A stretch of DNA of 41,481 nt. Origin: Halobacteriales archaeon QS_1_68_17 (GTDB lineage Archaea > Halobacteriota > Halobacteria > Halobacteriales > Haloarculaceae). The notes below the pieces were generated by a model that was not told the origin of the DNA, searched no databases, and worked only from the letters and a program-made list of their open reading frames with translations. A program made the position numbers and the translations under genes. The stretch spans positions 1-41,481 of the forward strand of contig PXRG01000032.1 of the NCBI GenBank assembly GCA_003021105.1, in the 5' to 3' direction. Below are positions 32,541 to 40,220 of this stretch, piece after piece (position 1 is the first letter of the stretch; each line of letters begins with the position of its first letter).

Positions 32541-33406
32541 TGTCACGAGACGACACCTCGACAGTCCAGCAAAGCGAGACCGACCAGCTCATCTCGACCG
32601 ATCCGGGACGCGGGGGCCTGGCCGAACAGGACGCCCAGCAGGCCGCCGGCGGCACGCGAACCGTCATCGAGTCGCGCAACCTGGACGTGTTCTACGGGGA
32701 GACACAGGCGCTCGACGACGTGTCGATACAGATCCCGGCGAACCGGGTCACGGCGATGATCGGCCCGTCGGGATGCGGGAAGTCGACGTTCCTCAGGTGT
32801 ATCAACCGGATGAACGACCTCATCGACGTCGCCCGGATCGAGGGCGAACTCTACTTCGAGGGGAAGAACGTCTACGACGACGACGTCGACCCCGTCGCGC
32901 TCCGCCGGCGCATCGGGATGGTGTTCCAGCACCCGAACCCCTTCCCGAAGAGCATCTACGACAACGTCGCCTACGGACTCCGCATCCAGGACAAGACGGA
33001 CGACATCGACGAGACGGTCGAACAGGCGCTCCGCGATGCCGCGCTCTGGGACGAGGTCGCGGACCGCCTCGACGAGTCGGCGCTGGACCTCTCGGGCGGC
33101 CAGCAACAGCGGCTCTGTATCGCTCGCGCCATCGCCGTCGACCCGGACGTGGTCCTCATGGACGAACCCGCCAGCGCGCTGGACCCCATCGCCACCTCCC
33201 AGATCGAGGACCTCATCGACGAACTCGCCGCCGACTACACGGTCGTCATCGTCACCCACAACATGCAACAGGCCGCCCGCATCTCGGACAAGACCGCCGT
33301 CTTCCTCACGGGCGGCGAACTCGTCGAGTTCGACGACACCGACAAGATCTTCGAGAACCCCGAACACCAGCGGGTCGAGGACTACATCACGGGCAAGTTC
33401 GGCTGA
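32540..33406 (+). CDS. pstB: PstB phosphate transport ATPase
   Basis: 288 aa, complete. A 40-residue acidic N-terminal extension is followed by [20 protein letters not shown], Walker [10 protein letters not shown] at 75-83, the Q-loop [20 protein letters not shown], signature [20 protein letters not shown], Walker [14 protein letters not shown] and the H-loop [16 protein letters not shown]. It energises phosphate import with PstC and PstA. Because pstC is absent and pstS broken, it may have no working partner here unless another pst locus exists. The ATG overlaps the TAA of pstA. Confidence 0.96.
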   Translation: MSRDDTSTVQQSETDQLISTDPGRGGLAEQDAQQAAGGTRTVIESRNLDVFYGETQALDDVSIQIPANRVTAMIGPSGCGKSTFLRCINRMNDLIDVARIEGELYFEGKNVYDDDVDPVALRRRIGMVFQHPNPFPKSIYDNVAYGLRIQDKTDDIDETVEQALRDAALWDEVADRLDESALDLSGGQQQRLCIARAIAVDPDVVLMDEPASALDPIATSQIEDLIDELAADYTVVIVTHNMQQAARISDKTAVFLTGGELVEFDDTDKIFENPEHQRVEDYITGKFG

Positions 33407-33412
33407 TGGTTC

Positions 33413-34072
33413 ATGGCACGCGACCAGCACCGGCTCGACGCGCTCGCCGACGGGGTCTGCCGGATGGGCGACGTCGTCGTCACCCGCCTCCGGAAGGCGA
33501 TCACGGCACTCGAACGGGACGACCCGGCGCTGGCCGCCCGCGCGGTCGACCGCGACGGCGAGGTCAACGCCCTTTATGCGGACCTCGAGGCCGACTGCAT
33601 CGAACTCTTCGCGCTCGACCAGCCGGTCGCCGGCGACCTCCGTTTCATCGCGGCCTCGTTCAAGATCATCACCGACCTCGAACGCGTGGCCGACCTCACC
33701 ACCAACCTCGGGGGATACTGGCGCGGGGCGACCGACGACCTGCTGCCGCGGAGCGACCTGGCGGCCGTCGGCCGGGTCGGGGCCGGGATGGTCGAGGACG
33801 CGATGGCGGCCTTCGCTGCCCGGGACGCGACCGCCTGCACCGCCGTGGCCGAGCGGGACGACGACCTCGACGTGATGTGCGAGCAGGCGGGCCGACGTGT
33901 CATCCGCGACCTCGCCGGGCGTGCCCCCGGCGAGACGATCGACCAGCTGCTCGCCGCGGTCGACCGCACGCTGCTGGCGATCCGCGACCTCGAACGGATC
34001 GGCGACCACGCGGTCAACATCGCCGCCCGGACCCGCTATATGATCGACGGCGACGCCTCCCTGATCTACTGA
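33413..34072 (+). CDS. phoU: PhoU regulator (first copy)
   Basis: 219 aa, two three-helix PhoU bundles: MARDQHRLDALADGVCRMGD, then PVAGDLRFIAASFKIITDLE with the conserved E/D-rich metal site, and IRDLERIGDHAVNIAARTRY at the end. PhoU dampens Pst transport and phosphate signalling. It follows pstB after 6 bp in the same direction, the standard arrangement. A 55-bp segment is identical to the second phoU. Confidence 0.93.
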   Translation: MARDQHRLDALADGVCRMGDVVVTRLRKAITALERDDPALAARAVDRDGEVNALYADLEADCIELFALDQPVAGDLRFIAASFKIITDLERVADLTTNLGGYWRGATDDLLPRSDLAAVGRVGAGMVEDAMAAFAARDATACTAVAERDDDLDVMCEQAGRRVIRDLAGRAPGETIDQLLAAVDRTLLAIRDLERIGDHAVNIAARTRYMIDGDASLIY

Positions 34073-34373
34073 TGTCCCGGATACCGATACCGATACCCGG
34101 CCGACCACGAGCACAGCAACGAACAACAGCACAGACGCGGGCACAGCATCGGGCGAGAGCACGGGCGCGGACACGGGCACAGACTCGGGCACCAGCACAG
34201 ACACGACCACAACAGACTCGGGCACCAGCACAGACACGACCACAACAGCAGGCACAGACACGGACGTGGCCACTCCGCGAGCGACCGCGGGACAGCGACG
34301 GTCCCTATAGTTCTCCTGTGTGCTGTATTGACAAACCAAAAGCCGTATTACCGTCACAAGCGACCTGCAAGCT
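34073..34373 (+). repeat. Low-complexity Thr/Ser/Asp-coding stretch between the two phoU genes
   Basis: About 250 bp of cag-, aca- and gcac-rich sequence. It includes an exact 33-bp tandem duplication (34183-34215 and 34216-34248; unit begins actcgggcaccagcacagac). In one frame it would read as a Thr/Ser/Asp/Gly-rich chain like the linkers of haloarchaeal surface proteins, but there is no start and no domain attached. An AT-containing promoter (ctgtattgacaaaccaaaag) for the next gene follows at 34323-34342. Probably a linker scrap or a repeat expansion. Confidence 0.7.
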
Positions 34374-35054
34374 ATGCCCCGGGAGAGCTACCAGAAGCAA
34401 CTGGACGACCTGCGGGAGAACGTCCTCTACATGAGCGAGGTGGTTCTCGAGCGCCTCAGGTGGGGGCTGGACGCCCTCGAACGGAAGGACGAGGACCTCG
34501 CCTGGGACGTCATCGAGGGCGACGACGAGATCAACGAGATGTACCTCGAACTCGAACAGGACTGTATCGACCTGCTGGCGCTCCAGCAGCCGGTGGCCGG
34601 CGACCTCCGTTTCATCGCGGCCTCGTTCAAGATCATCACCGACCTCGAACGGGTCGCGGACCTGGCGACCAACCTGGGGGAGTACACCCACGACGCCGAG
34701 CGGGACCTCTATCCCGGCGTCGACGTGCAGGGGATCGGCGACGCGACCGCCGAGATGGTCGAGGACGCCATGGACGCCTACGCGGCCGAGGACGCGGACG
34801 CCTGCGTCGAGATCGCGGAGCGCGACGACGAGATCGACCGGGGCTGCGAGCGGGCGTCGACCATCGTCATGCGGGACCTCATCGAGTCGGAGTTCGAGAC
34901 CGACGGCGACGAACGCGAGATCGAACTGCTCATGCAGGACGTCTCCCGGCTGTTGCTGACGATCCGCGACCTCGAACGGGTCGGCGACCACGCGGTCAAC
35001 ATCGCCGCCCGGACCCGCTACATGGTCGAAAACGACGACTCGCTGATCTACTGA
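34374..35054 (+). CDS. phoU: PhoU regulator (second copy)
   Basis: 226 aa. MPRESYQKQLDDLRENVLYM, LLALQQPVAGDLRFIAASFK, IITDLERVADLATNLGEYTH and the C-terminal copy of the PhoU repeat, IRDLERVGDHAVNIAARTRY, are clear. It is a paralogue of the preceding phoU with patches of exact nucleotide identity. It has its own promoter region and so may be transcribed separately from pst. Together with the AbrB-PhoU protein, the region has three PhoU-type regulators. Confidence 0.93.
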   Translation: MPRESYQKQLDDLRENVLYMSEVVLERLRWGLDALERKDEDLAWDVIEGDDEINEMYLELEQDCIDLLALQQPVAGDLRFIAASFKIITDLERVADLATNLGEYTHDAERDLYPGVDVQGIGDATAEMVEDAMDAYAAEDADACVEIAERDDEIDRGCERASTIVMRDLIESEFETDGDEREIELLMQDVSRLLLTIRDLERVGDHAVNIAARTRYMVENDDSLIY

Positions 35055-35140
35055 CCGCCCCGTCCCTTCCGCCGGGCCATCGCTTTCCTGTTTCGGCTTC
35101 CCCTCCTCCAGTCGCAGTCGCATTTCCCCTTCCCTTCGAT

Positions 35141-35206
35141 CGGCCGTTCACCTTACAGTCGGCCGTTCACCTTACAGTCGGCCGTTCACCTTACAGTCGG
35201 CCGTTC
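35141..35206. repeat. 19-bp tandem repeat, 3.5 copies
   Basis: cggccgttcaccttacagt is repeated exactly at 35141, 35160 and 35179, then a 9-base partial copy at 35198-35206. It fills most of the gap between the convergent second phoU and the TrkA-type gene, ending 15 bp before the stop codon of the latter. No open frame uses it. It may be a polymorphic VNTR or part of a transcription-ending region. Confidence 0.9.
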
Positions 35207-35220
35207 GTCGGTCGTCGGCG

Positions 35221-36855
35221 CTAGCTCGTCGTTTCCCTGAAGCGGTTGATCCCCTCGTCGGTGCCGGCCACGATGAGTTCGTCGCCCTCGGCGACGCGGA
35301 ACTCGGGGCCGACGTCGGTGATGACCTCGCCGTCGCGCTCGACGCCGACGACGGTACAGCCGGTCCGCGAGCGGACCCGCGCCTCGCCGAGGGTCCGGCC
35401 TTCGAGCGCGGGCGCGCGGGTCCGGACGACCTGGACCTGTTTGTCGACGGCGATGACCTCCTCGTCTTCGATGATGGTCGAGGCGAGCATCCGGCCGCTG
35501 ACGGACGCCAGCGACAGCACGTAGTCGGCCCCGGCGCGATAGATCTTCTTGACGTTCTCGGTTTCTTCCGCCCGGGCAACGATCTCGATGCCGGCGTTGC
35601 AGTCCCGGGCGACGAGCGTGGCGAACTCGGTGGCGGTGTCGTCGGGCAACGCGAGGATGATCGTCCGGGCCGACTCGACGCCCGCCGACGCGAGGGCGTC
35701 GGGATCGGTGGCCTCCCCGATCACGTCGACGCCTTCCCGGTTTTCCTTGTCGAGGACCGTGTAGGGGACGCCCTCGGCGTCCAGGCGTGCGGTGACGGTC
35801 TTCCCGACATCGCCGTGGCCGACGACGACGGTCTCGCCGCGACCGAACGGTCGGACGCTCGACAGCGTCATGTCCTTGAGACGCTCGACCTGGGACTCCC
35901 GGCCGGTGACCAGCAGGATCGTCCCGCCGTCGAGCGTGGCGTCGGGCGCGGGCGGGGACTCGAACCTGCCCTCGAACCAGCCCCCGATGACGTTCACGCC
36001 CGCCCGCTCGCGGATGCCGCTGTCGGCGATGGTCCGGCCGACCAGTTCGCTCCCCCGGTGGACCGGCAACTCCGCGAGTTCGAAGTCCTCGCCGACGTCG
36101 ATGGCGTCGCCGAGGTCGGTCGAGACGCCCGTCGTCACCTTCGAGGCGAGGCTCTCCCCGAGAAGTTTCCGCGGCGAGACGACCGCGTCGGCCCCGGCCA
36201 GGCGGTGGTACTGTTCCCGGTCCGGTTGCTGGACGACGCTGATCGTCCGGACGGACTCGGCGACCTCACGGGCAGTCAGGACGATACTCGTGTTCACCTG
36301 GTCGGTGGCGTCGGCGACGACCGCGCGGGCCGCCGGGAGGTTAGCGCGTTCGAGTCCCCGGACGGTCTCTGGGTCCTCGTGGATGACCGCGTAACCGTCC
36401 TCGTACAGCGACTCGGCGCGGTCGCCGTCGGGTTCGACGATCACGTAGTCGAAATCCCAGGAGTCGAGTTCGGCCACCAGCGTCTCCCCCCGCGGCGAGA
36501 ACGTACAGATCACGACGTGGTCGGCCAGGTCGCCGTCGACGGCCGTCGGGACCGTCGTCGAGATGGCCTCCTCGAACAGCGGGAACACGAGCACGGGCAG
36601 CGCCATGAAGATCAACACGACGCCCGTCAGGTCCATCACGATCACGAACAGATTCATCTCCGGGGTCGTCCAGGGGGCGTCCGAGCCGAACCCGGTGGTG
36701 GTGAACGTCTCGACGACGACCTGGAGCGCGTGGAGGAAGGTGATCGGCTCGCCCTCGAACAGCGACATCCCCGCGTCGTAGACGACCGCATATCCGAGCA
36801 TGACCGCACCGAGGATCAGCAGGTAGTACGCCGTCCGGCGCTGCCACTCGCCCAT
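35221..36855 (-). CDS. K+ channel with two RCK/TrkA modules
   Basis: 544 aa. Two membrane helices flank a pore loop (YLLILGAVMLGYAVVYDAGM, then VVVETFTTTGFGSDAPWTTP, selectivity-type TTTGFG at 52-57, then MDLTGVVLIFMALPVLVFPL). RCK-1 follows from about 110 (DHVVICTFSPRGETLVAELD), with TrkA-C (FELAELPVHRGSELVGRTIA). RCK-2 starts near 345 (ETVVVGHGDVGKTVTARLDA), with a final TrkA-C (LEGRTLGEARVRSRTGCTVV). It is a ligand-gated K+ channel of the MthK/Kch type with doubled sensor domains. TGFG in place of TVGYG is a K+-channel filter variant. Family-level confidence is high; the gating ligand is unknown. Confidence 0.92.
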   Translation of the reverse strand: MGEWQRRTAYYLLILGAVMLGYAVVYDAGMSLFEGEPITFLHALQVVVETFTTTGFGSDAPWTTPEMNLFVIVMDLTGVVLIFMALPVLVFPLFEEAISTTVPTAVDGDLADHVVICTFSPRGETLVAELDSWDFDYVIVEPDGDRAESLYEDGYAVIHEDPETVRGLERANLPAARAVVADATDQVNTSIVLTAREVAESVRTISVVQQPDREQYHRLAGADAVVSPRKLLGESLASKVTTGVSTDLGDAIDVGEDFELAELPVHRGSELVGRTIADSGIRERAGVNVIGGWFEGRFESPPAPDATLDGGTILLVTGRESQVERLKDMTLSSVRPFGRGETVVVGHGDVGKTVTARLDAEGVPYTVLDKENREGVDVIGEATDPDALASAGVESARTIILALPDDTATEFATLVARDCNAGIEIVARAEETENVKKIYRAGADYVLSLASVSGRMLASTIIEDEEVIAVDKQVQVVRTRAPALEGRTLGEARVRSRTGCTVVGVERDGEVITDVGPEFRVAEGDELIVAGTDEGINRFRETTS

Positions 36856-36969
36856 GCCCCCTGTCTGCCGGCCGACAACCTAAAACCCGCCGACACGCCC
36901 GGAACGTGGCGGCGACCTCCACCGGCGACCCGCGTCAGGGCGACACTCGGGCGGGAGCCGGCGGCGCGT

Positions 36970-37662
36970 TCAGAACTGTTCGCCTTCGACGGCGGACAGC
37001 CCCTCGTCGCCGATCCGGAAGCGGACGGCCTCGCCCGCGGCCCGGGAGTGGTGTTTCTCCAGGGTCGCCCGGCGGTTGCCGCCGCGGAACCGCTCTAGCC
37101 TGAGGACGACCCCCGACCAGTGGGTGAGCGTGTGGCCGCCCAGCGGGCGCGCCCGGTCGCTGTCCGGGTCGGTGAACACCTGGTTCGTCAGCGCCACCGC
37201 GAGGTCGTGTTTCCGCGCCAGCGACAGGAGGTGGGTGACCTGCCGGGCGACCTTCCGGAGGGCCTCGCCCTCGGCTTCCTCGGTGCGGGTGAGCCGGTAG
37301 AAGCCGGTCGCGCTGTCGAGGACGATCAACTCGACCCGCTCGGCGAACTCGGCGGCGTCCCGGACGGCTTCCTCCTGTTCGGCGAAGTCGTGGGCGTCGG
37401 AGACGATGATCCGGCTCGCCAGGTCCTCGACGTCGTCGGTGCGGGCGCGCGCGAGCTGTTCGAGCCGGTCGACCGACAGCCCCTCGGTGTCGATGTACAG
37501 CGACGACCCGTCGGCCGCGGCCGTCTCGACGGCGGCCCCGAGCGCGAGGTTGGTCTTCCCGGCCGCGGGCGGGCCGTAGATCTGCGTGACCGCTCCGCGC
37601 TCGAATCCCCCGCCCAGCAGGTCGTCTACCGGACCGCACCCGGTCGAGATCGGCTCTGTCAC
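36970..37662 (-). CDS. radB: DNA repair and recombination protein RadB
   Basis: 230 aa. MTEPISTGCGPVDDLLGGGF then Walker A YGPPAAGKTNLALGA (GPPAAGKT 30-37), LYIDTEGLSVDRLEQLARAR, Walker B LIVLDS at 112-117 and VALTNQVFTDPDSDRARPLG. It is the short RecA-family paralogue of archaea without the N-terminal HhH domain of RadA. It assists RadA-mediated recombination. It is intact and divergent from the RuvX/YqgF-like gene across 74 bp. Confidence 0.95.
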   Translation of the reverse strand: MTEPISTGCGPVDDLLGGGFERGAVTQIYGPPAAGKTNLALGAAVETAAADGSSLYIDTEGLSVDRLEQLARARTDDVEDLASRIIVSDAHDFAEQEEAVRDAAEFAERVELIVLDSATGFYRLTRTEEAEGEALRKVARQVTHLLSLARKHDLAVALTNQVFTDPDSDRARPLGGHTLTHWSGVVLRLERFRGGNRRATLEKHHSRAAGEAVRFRIGDEGLSAVEGEQF

Positions 37663-37736
37663 GTCCGGGGGTAGCGGCGTCCGGGTAAAAACGCTCCCGG
37701 TACACCTTGAAATGTGACCGGCGCGTACGGTCGGCC

Positions 37737-38495
37737 GTGATCGTCGTCTTGACGGCCGACTTCGAGGTCTACCACGGGGTGGTGAACGAACTCCGCGAGC
37801 GCGGGGTGGACTTTACGACCGTCGAACCCGGCGACCCCCTCCCCGAGGGGACGCGGGCCGTCGTCGTCGCCGCCGACGAGACGCCACCCGACGAGACGCT
37901 ACCGGAGGACGTGCCGGTGGTCCGGGCCGATCCCGGGGACCCCCGGGGCGCGGTCGAGGAGGCGCTGGCGCTGCTCCGGGGCGGCGACGGCCGGACCGTC
38001 GTCGGCGTGGATCCGGGCGAGCGGCCCGGCATCGCGGTGCTGTCGGGCGACCTCGTGGTCGCCGCGTTCTCGGTGCCCGCGGCCGATGTCGCCGACGTGA
38101 TCCGCCGCGAGACCGCCGAGGCCGTCGATCCGCTCGTCCGGATCGGCGACGGCGCGCGGCTCGTCGGCGCGCGCATCGTCGACGACCTCGAAGCCCTCCC
38201 GGTGGAACTCGTCGACGAGACCGGGACGACGCCGTACCTGGGCACCGGCGCGCGCGGCATGGGGGACGTGCTCGCCGCGGTCAACATCGCCCGCCTGGAG
38301 GGCGAGCTGATCGAGTCCCGCGACGTCGAACCGACCGCCGGCGAACTCCAGGCCATCAAGAACCGGTCGCGCGAGGCCTCCAGCACCGGCCGGACCATCG
38401 ACGAGACGCTGGCCCGCCGGGTCGCGCTGGGCGAACTCACGATCACCGAGGCGCTCGACGAACACCGGGCGCGGGACGAAACCGACGGCGCGTAA
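37737..38495 (+). CDS. RuvX/YqgF-like RNase H-fold protein divergent from radB
   Basis: 252 aa from a GTG (MIVVLTADFEVYHGVVNELR); an ATG ten codons earlier would enter the divergent promoter. Residues 1-80 look like an alpha/beta domain. From 86 the RNase H-fold pattern appears: RTVVGVDPGERPGIAVLSGD with D92, LPVELVDETGTTPYLGTGAR with D160/E161, and GMGDVLAAVNIARLEGELIE with D177. These correspond to the GxDxGxxRxGxA, DExxxT and late Asp motifs of RuvX/YqgF nucleases. The C-terminal 50 residues are a basic/acidic helical tail. A nuclease or RNA-processing role is inference only. Confidence 0.75.
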   Translation: MIVVLTADFEVYHGVVNELRERGVDFTTVEPGDPLPEGTRAVVVAADETPPDETLPEDVPVVRADPGDPRGAVEEALALLRGGDGRTVVGVDPGERPGIAVLSGDLVVAAFSVPAADVADVIRRETAEAVDPLVRIGDGARLVGARIVDDLEALPVELVDETGTTPYLGTGARGMGDVLAAVNIARLEGELIESRDVEPTAGELQAIKNRSREASSTGRTIDETLARRVALGELTITEALDEHRARDETDGA

Positions 38496-38510
38496 CGATC
38501 GCCCGCGGCG

Positions 38511-38675
38511 TCACTCGACCGGTTCGACCGCGCTCTCGCCGCAGTGCGGACAGTACTCGTGGTCCTCGTCCGCGGGTTCCTCGCAGGCCGTACAGACGTA
38601 CGCTGCCCCGTCGCCTCCCGCGAGTGCCCGTTTCGTCTTCTCGAACTTCCGGCCGGCGTCGCTGAACAGGCTCAT
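38511..38675 (-). CDS. Small zinc-ribbon protein
   Basis: 54 aa: MSLFSDAGRKFEKTKRALAG, GDGAAYVCTACEEPADEDHE, YCPHCGESAVEPVE. A basic N-terminal helix (possibly nucleic-acid binding) leads to a zinc ribbon CTAC...CPHC with 13 residues between the CxxC pairs. It lies 15 bp after the stop of the convergent RuvX-like gene. Function unknown. Confidence 0.8.
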   Translation of the reverse strand: MSLFSDAGRKFEKTKRALAGGDGAAYVCTACEEPADEDHEYCPHCGESAVEPVE

Positions 38676-38724
38676 CTGCCACGATTGCAATGCGACGTTT
38701 ATAAGCGTTGGCCCGGGGGGACGG

Positions 38725-40008
38725 TCACTCCCGGATCGCGTCCTCGGCCCGCCGCATGACCTCGCGCACCGACAGCCCCGTCTCCTCGGCGACGGCGGCC
38801 GCGTCGTCGTACTCGGCGGAGACGTCGTAGACGGTCCCGTCGGCGTCGGTGGCGACCTTGACACCCACCTCGTGGTGCTCGCCGTCTACCTCGACGGTCG
38901 CGGTCCGGACCTCGCGGTCCGCGATCCAGCGGTGGCCCGCCCCGTGCTCGCGGACGCCCAGGGTGCCCGTTTCGGCCGCGAGCCGCCGCGCCACCCGCGC
39001 GGCGTCCTCGGGTTTGACTACCACCTTCACCAGGTGCCCCGGCCGGGATTTCTTCATCGTCGCGGGCAGGATCGACACGTCGCGCGCGCCCGCCGCCGCG
39101 AGCGTCTCCTGGAGGCCGCCCAGCAGTTCCGGCGACGCGTCGTCGACGTTCGTCTCCAGGACGGTGATCTCGTCCCGGCGGAGTTCCTCGCCCCCGTCGC
39201 CGACCAGCGCCCGGAGGACGTTCGGGTGCTCGGGGAACTCCCGCCGGCCGGCCCCGTAGCCCGACGCCCGGACCCGGAGCGGCGGCAGCGTCTCGACGCC
39301 CTCGGCGACGTGCGCCAGGACGGCCGCCCCCGTCGGCGTCAGCAGTTCCGCCTCGACCGGCCCGCCGCGGAGCGACCAGTCGGCCCGCTCGGCCAGTTCC
39401 ACGACCGCCGGCGTCGGCACGGGGTAGGTGCCGTGGCTCATCTCGACGCTCCCGCCGCCGGCCGAAAGCGGCGTCGTCACCACGCGCTCGACGCCCAGGT
39501 CGGCCAGCAGGAGACACGCCCCCACCACGTCCGCGATGGCGTCGTCGGCCCCCACCTCGTGGAAGTGCGTCCCGTCGAGGTCGGTGCCGTGGACGGCCGC
39601 CTCCGCCTCCCCGAGCAACTCGAAGACCGCTTTCGCCTCGGCCTCGACGCCGGCCGGGAGGTCCATGTCCTCGACGATTTCGACCACCTCGTGGTAGGTC
39701 CGGAGCGGCCCGGACCCCTCCGCGTAAGGGTGGTCGCTCCCGTTTCCGTGATCGTGGTCGTGGTTCCCGTTTCCGTCATCGTGGTCGTGCCCCGTCTCGT
39801 CGCCACGATCGTCGCCGTCGTCGGTCAGGCGCACGTCGACGGCGGTGGCGGCGATACCGTTTCTCTCGACCTGGCGGACCTCGTAGCGGACGTCGAGTGC
39901 CTCCTCGACGGGCGCGAGGGCGCCCCGGTCTGCCCCCGCCGCGAGTAGCGCCCCGAGGATCATGTCGCCGGCGGCACCCATCCGGCCGTCGAACGCGAGC
40001 GTCTGCAT
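38725..40008 (-). CDS. larC: LarC-type nickel insertion protein
   Basis: 427 aa, full length. MQTLAFDGRMGAAGDMILGA is the conserved start. A His/Asp-rich loop follows (DDGDDRGDETGHDHDDGNGN, then HDHDHGNGSDHPYAEGSG), suited to metal holding. After it come GTHFHEVGADDAIADVVGAC, GGSVEMSHGTYPVPTPAVVE, ELLTPTGAAVLAHVAEGVET and LETNVDDASPELLGGLQETL. LarC inserts Ni into the pincer cofactor precursor of lactate-racemase-type enzymes. LarB, LarE and a LarA are not in this window. Confidence 0.9.
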   Translation of the reverse strand: MQTLAFDGRMGAAGDMILGALLAAGADRGALAPVEEALDVRYEVRQVERNGIAATAVDVRLTDDGDDRGDETGHDHDDGNGNHDHDHGNGSDHPYAEGSGPLRTYHEVVEIVEDMDLPAGVEAEAKAVFELLGEAEAAVHGTDLDGTHFHEVGADDAIADVVGACLLLADLGVERVVTTPLSAGGGSVEMSHGTYPVPTPAVVELAERADWSLRGGPVEAELLTPTGAAVLAHVAEGVETLPPLRVRASGYGAGRREFPEHPNVLRALVGDGGEELRRDEITVLETNVDDASPELLGGLQETLAAAGARDVSILPATMKKSRPGHLVKVVVKPEDAARVARRLAAETGTLGVREHGAGHRWIADREVRTATVEVDGEHHEVGVKVATDADGTVYDVSAEYDDAAAVAEETGLSVREVMRRAEDAIRE

Positions 40009-40220
40009 ACCGGGGGGGTCGTCGCCGAGATGAAAAAGTCGTCCGGTGGCGGGCCGTCCCGGCCGTCAGGCACCTCCTACCGCCTCGACCGGTCGGGTAG
40101 CCGTCGAGTTCTTTTCCCCCGCCAGTCGAACACTGCGGTATGGTATCGCACGGGGACAGTAACAAAAGACATATCGGGGGCGACACCCGACTGATTACTA
40201 TCTCGGCGTAGCGTGAAATC
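40009..40220. promoter_or_regulatory. Divergent promoter region of larC and cdc48
   Basis: Both genes start away from this 212-bp gap. AT-richer elements near the rightward gene are ggacagtaacaaaagacata (40154-40173) and actgattactatctcgg (40189-40205), the latter about 20-30 bp before the ATG at 40221. No gene or clear repeat is seen in it. Confidence 0.4.

Noticed and set aside
31100-33406. PstA antisense-like extension upstream of pstB
   Set aside because: It reads the pstA gene in the wrong frame before entering pstB; pstB starts at 32540.
35141-35206. CRISPR array or origin iterons
   Set aside because: There are no spacers, and no replication or orc/cdc6 gene nearby.
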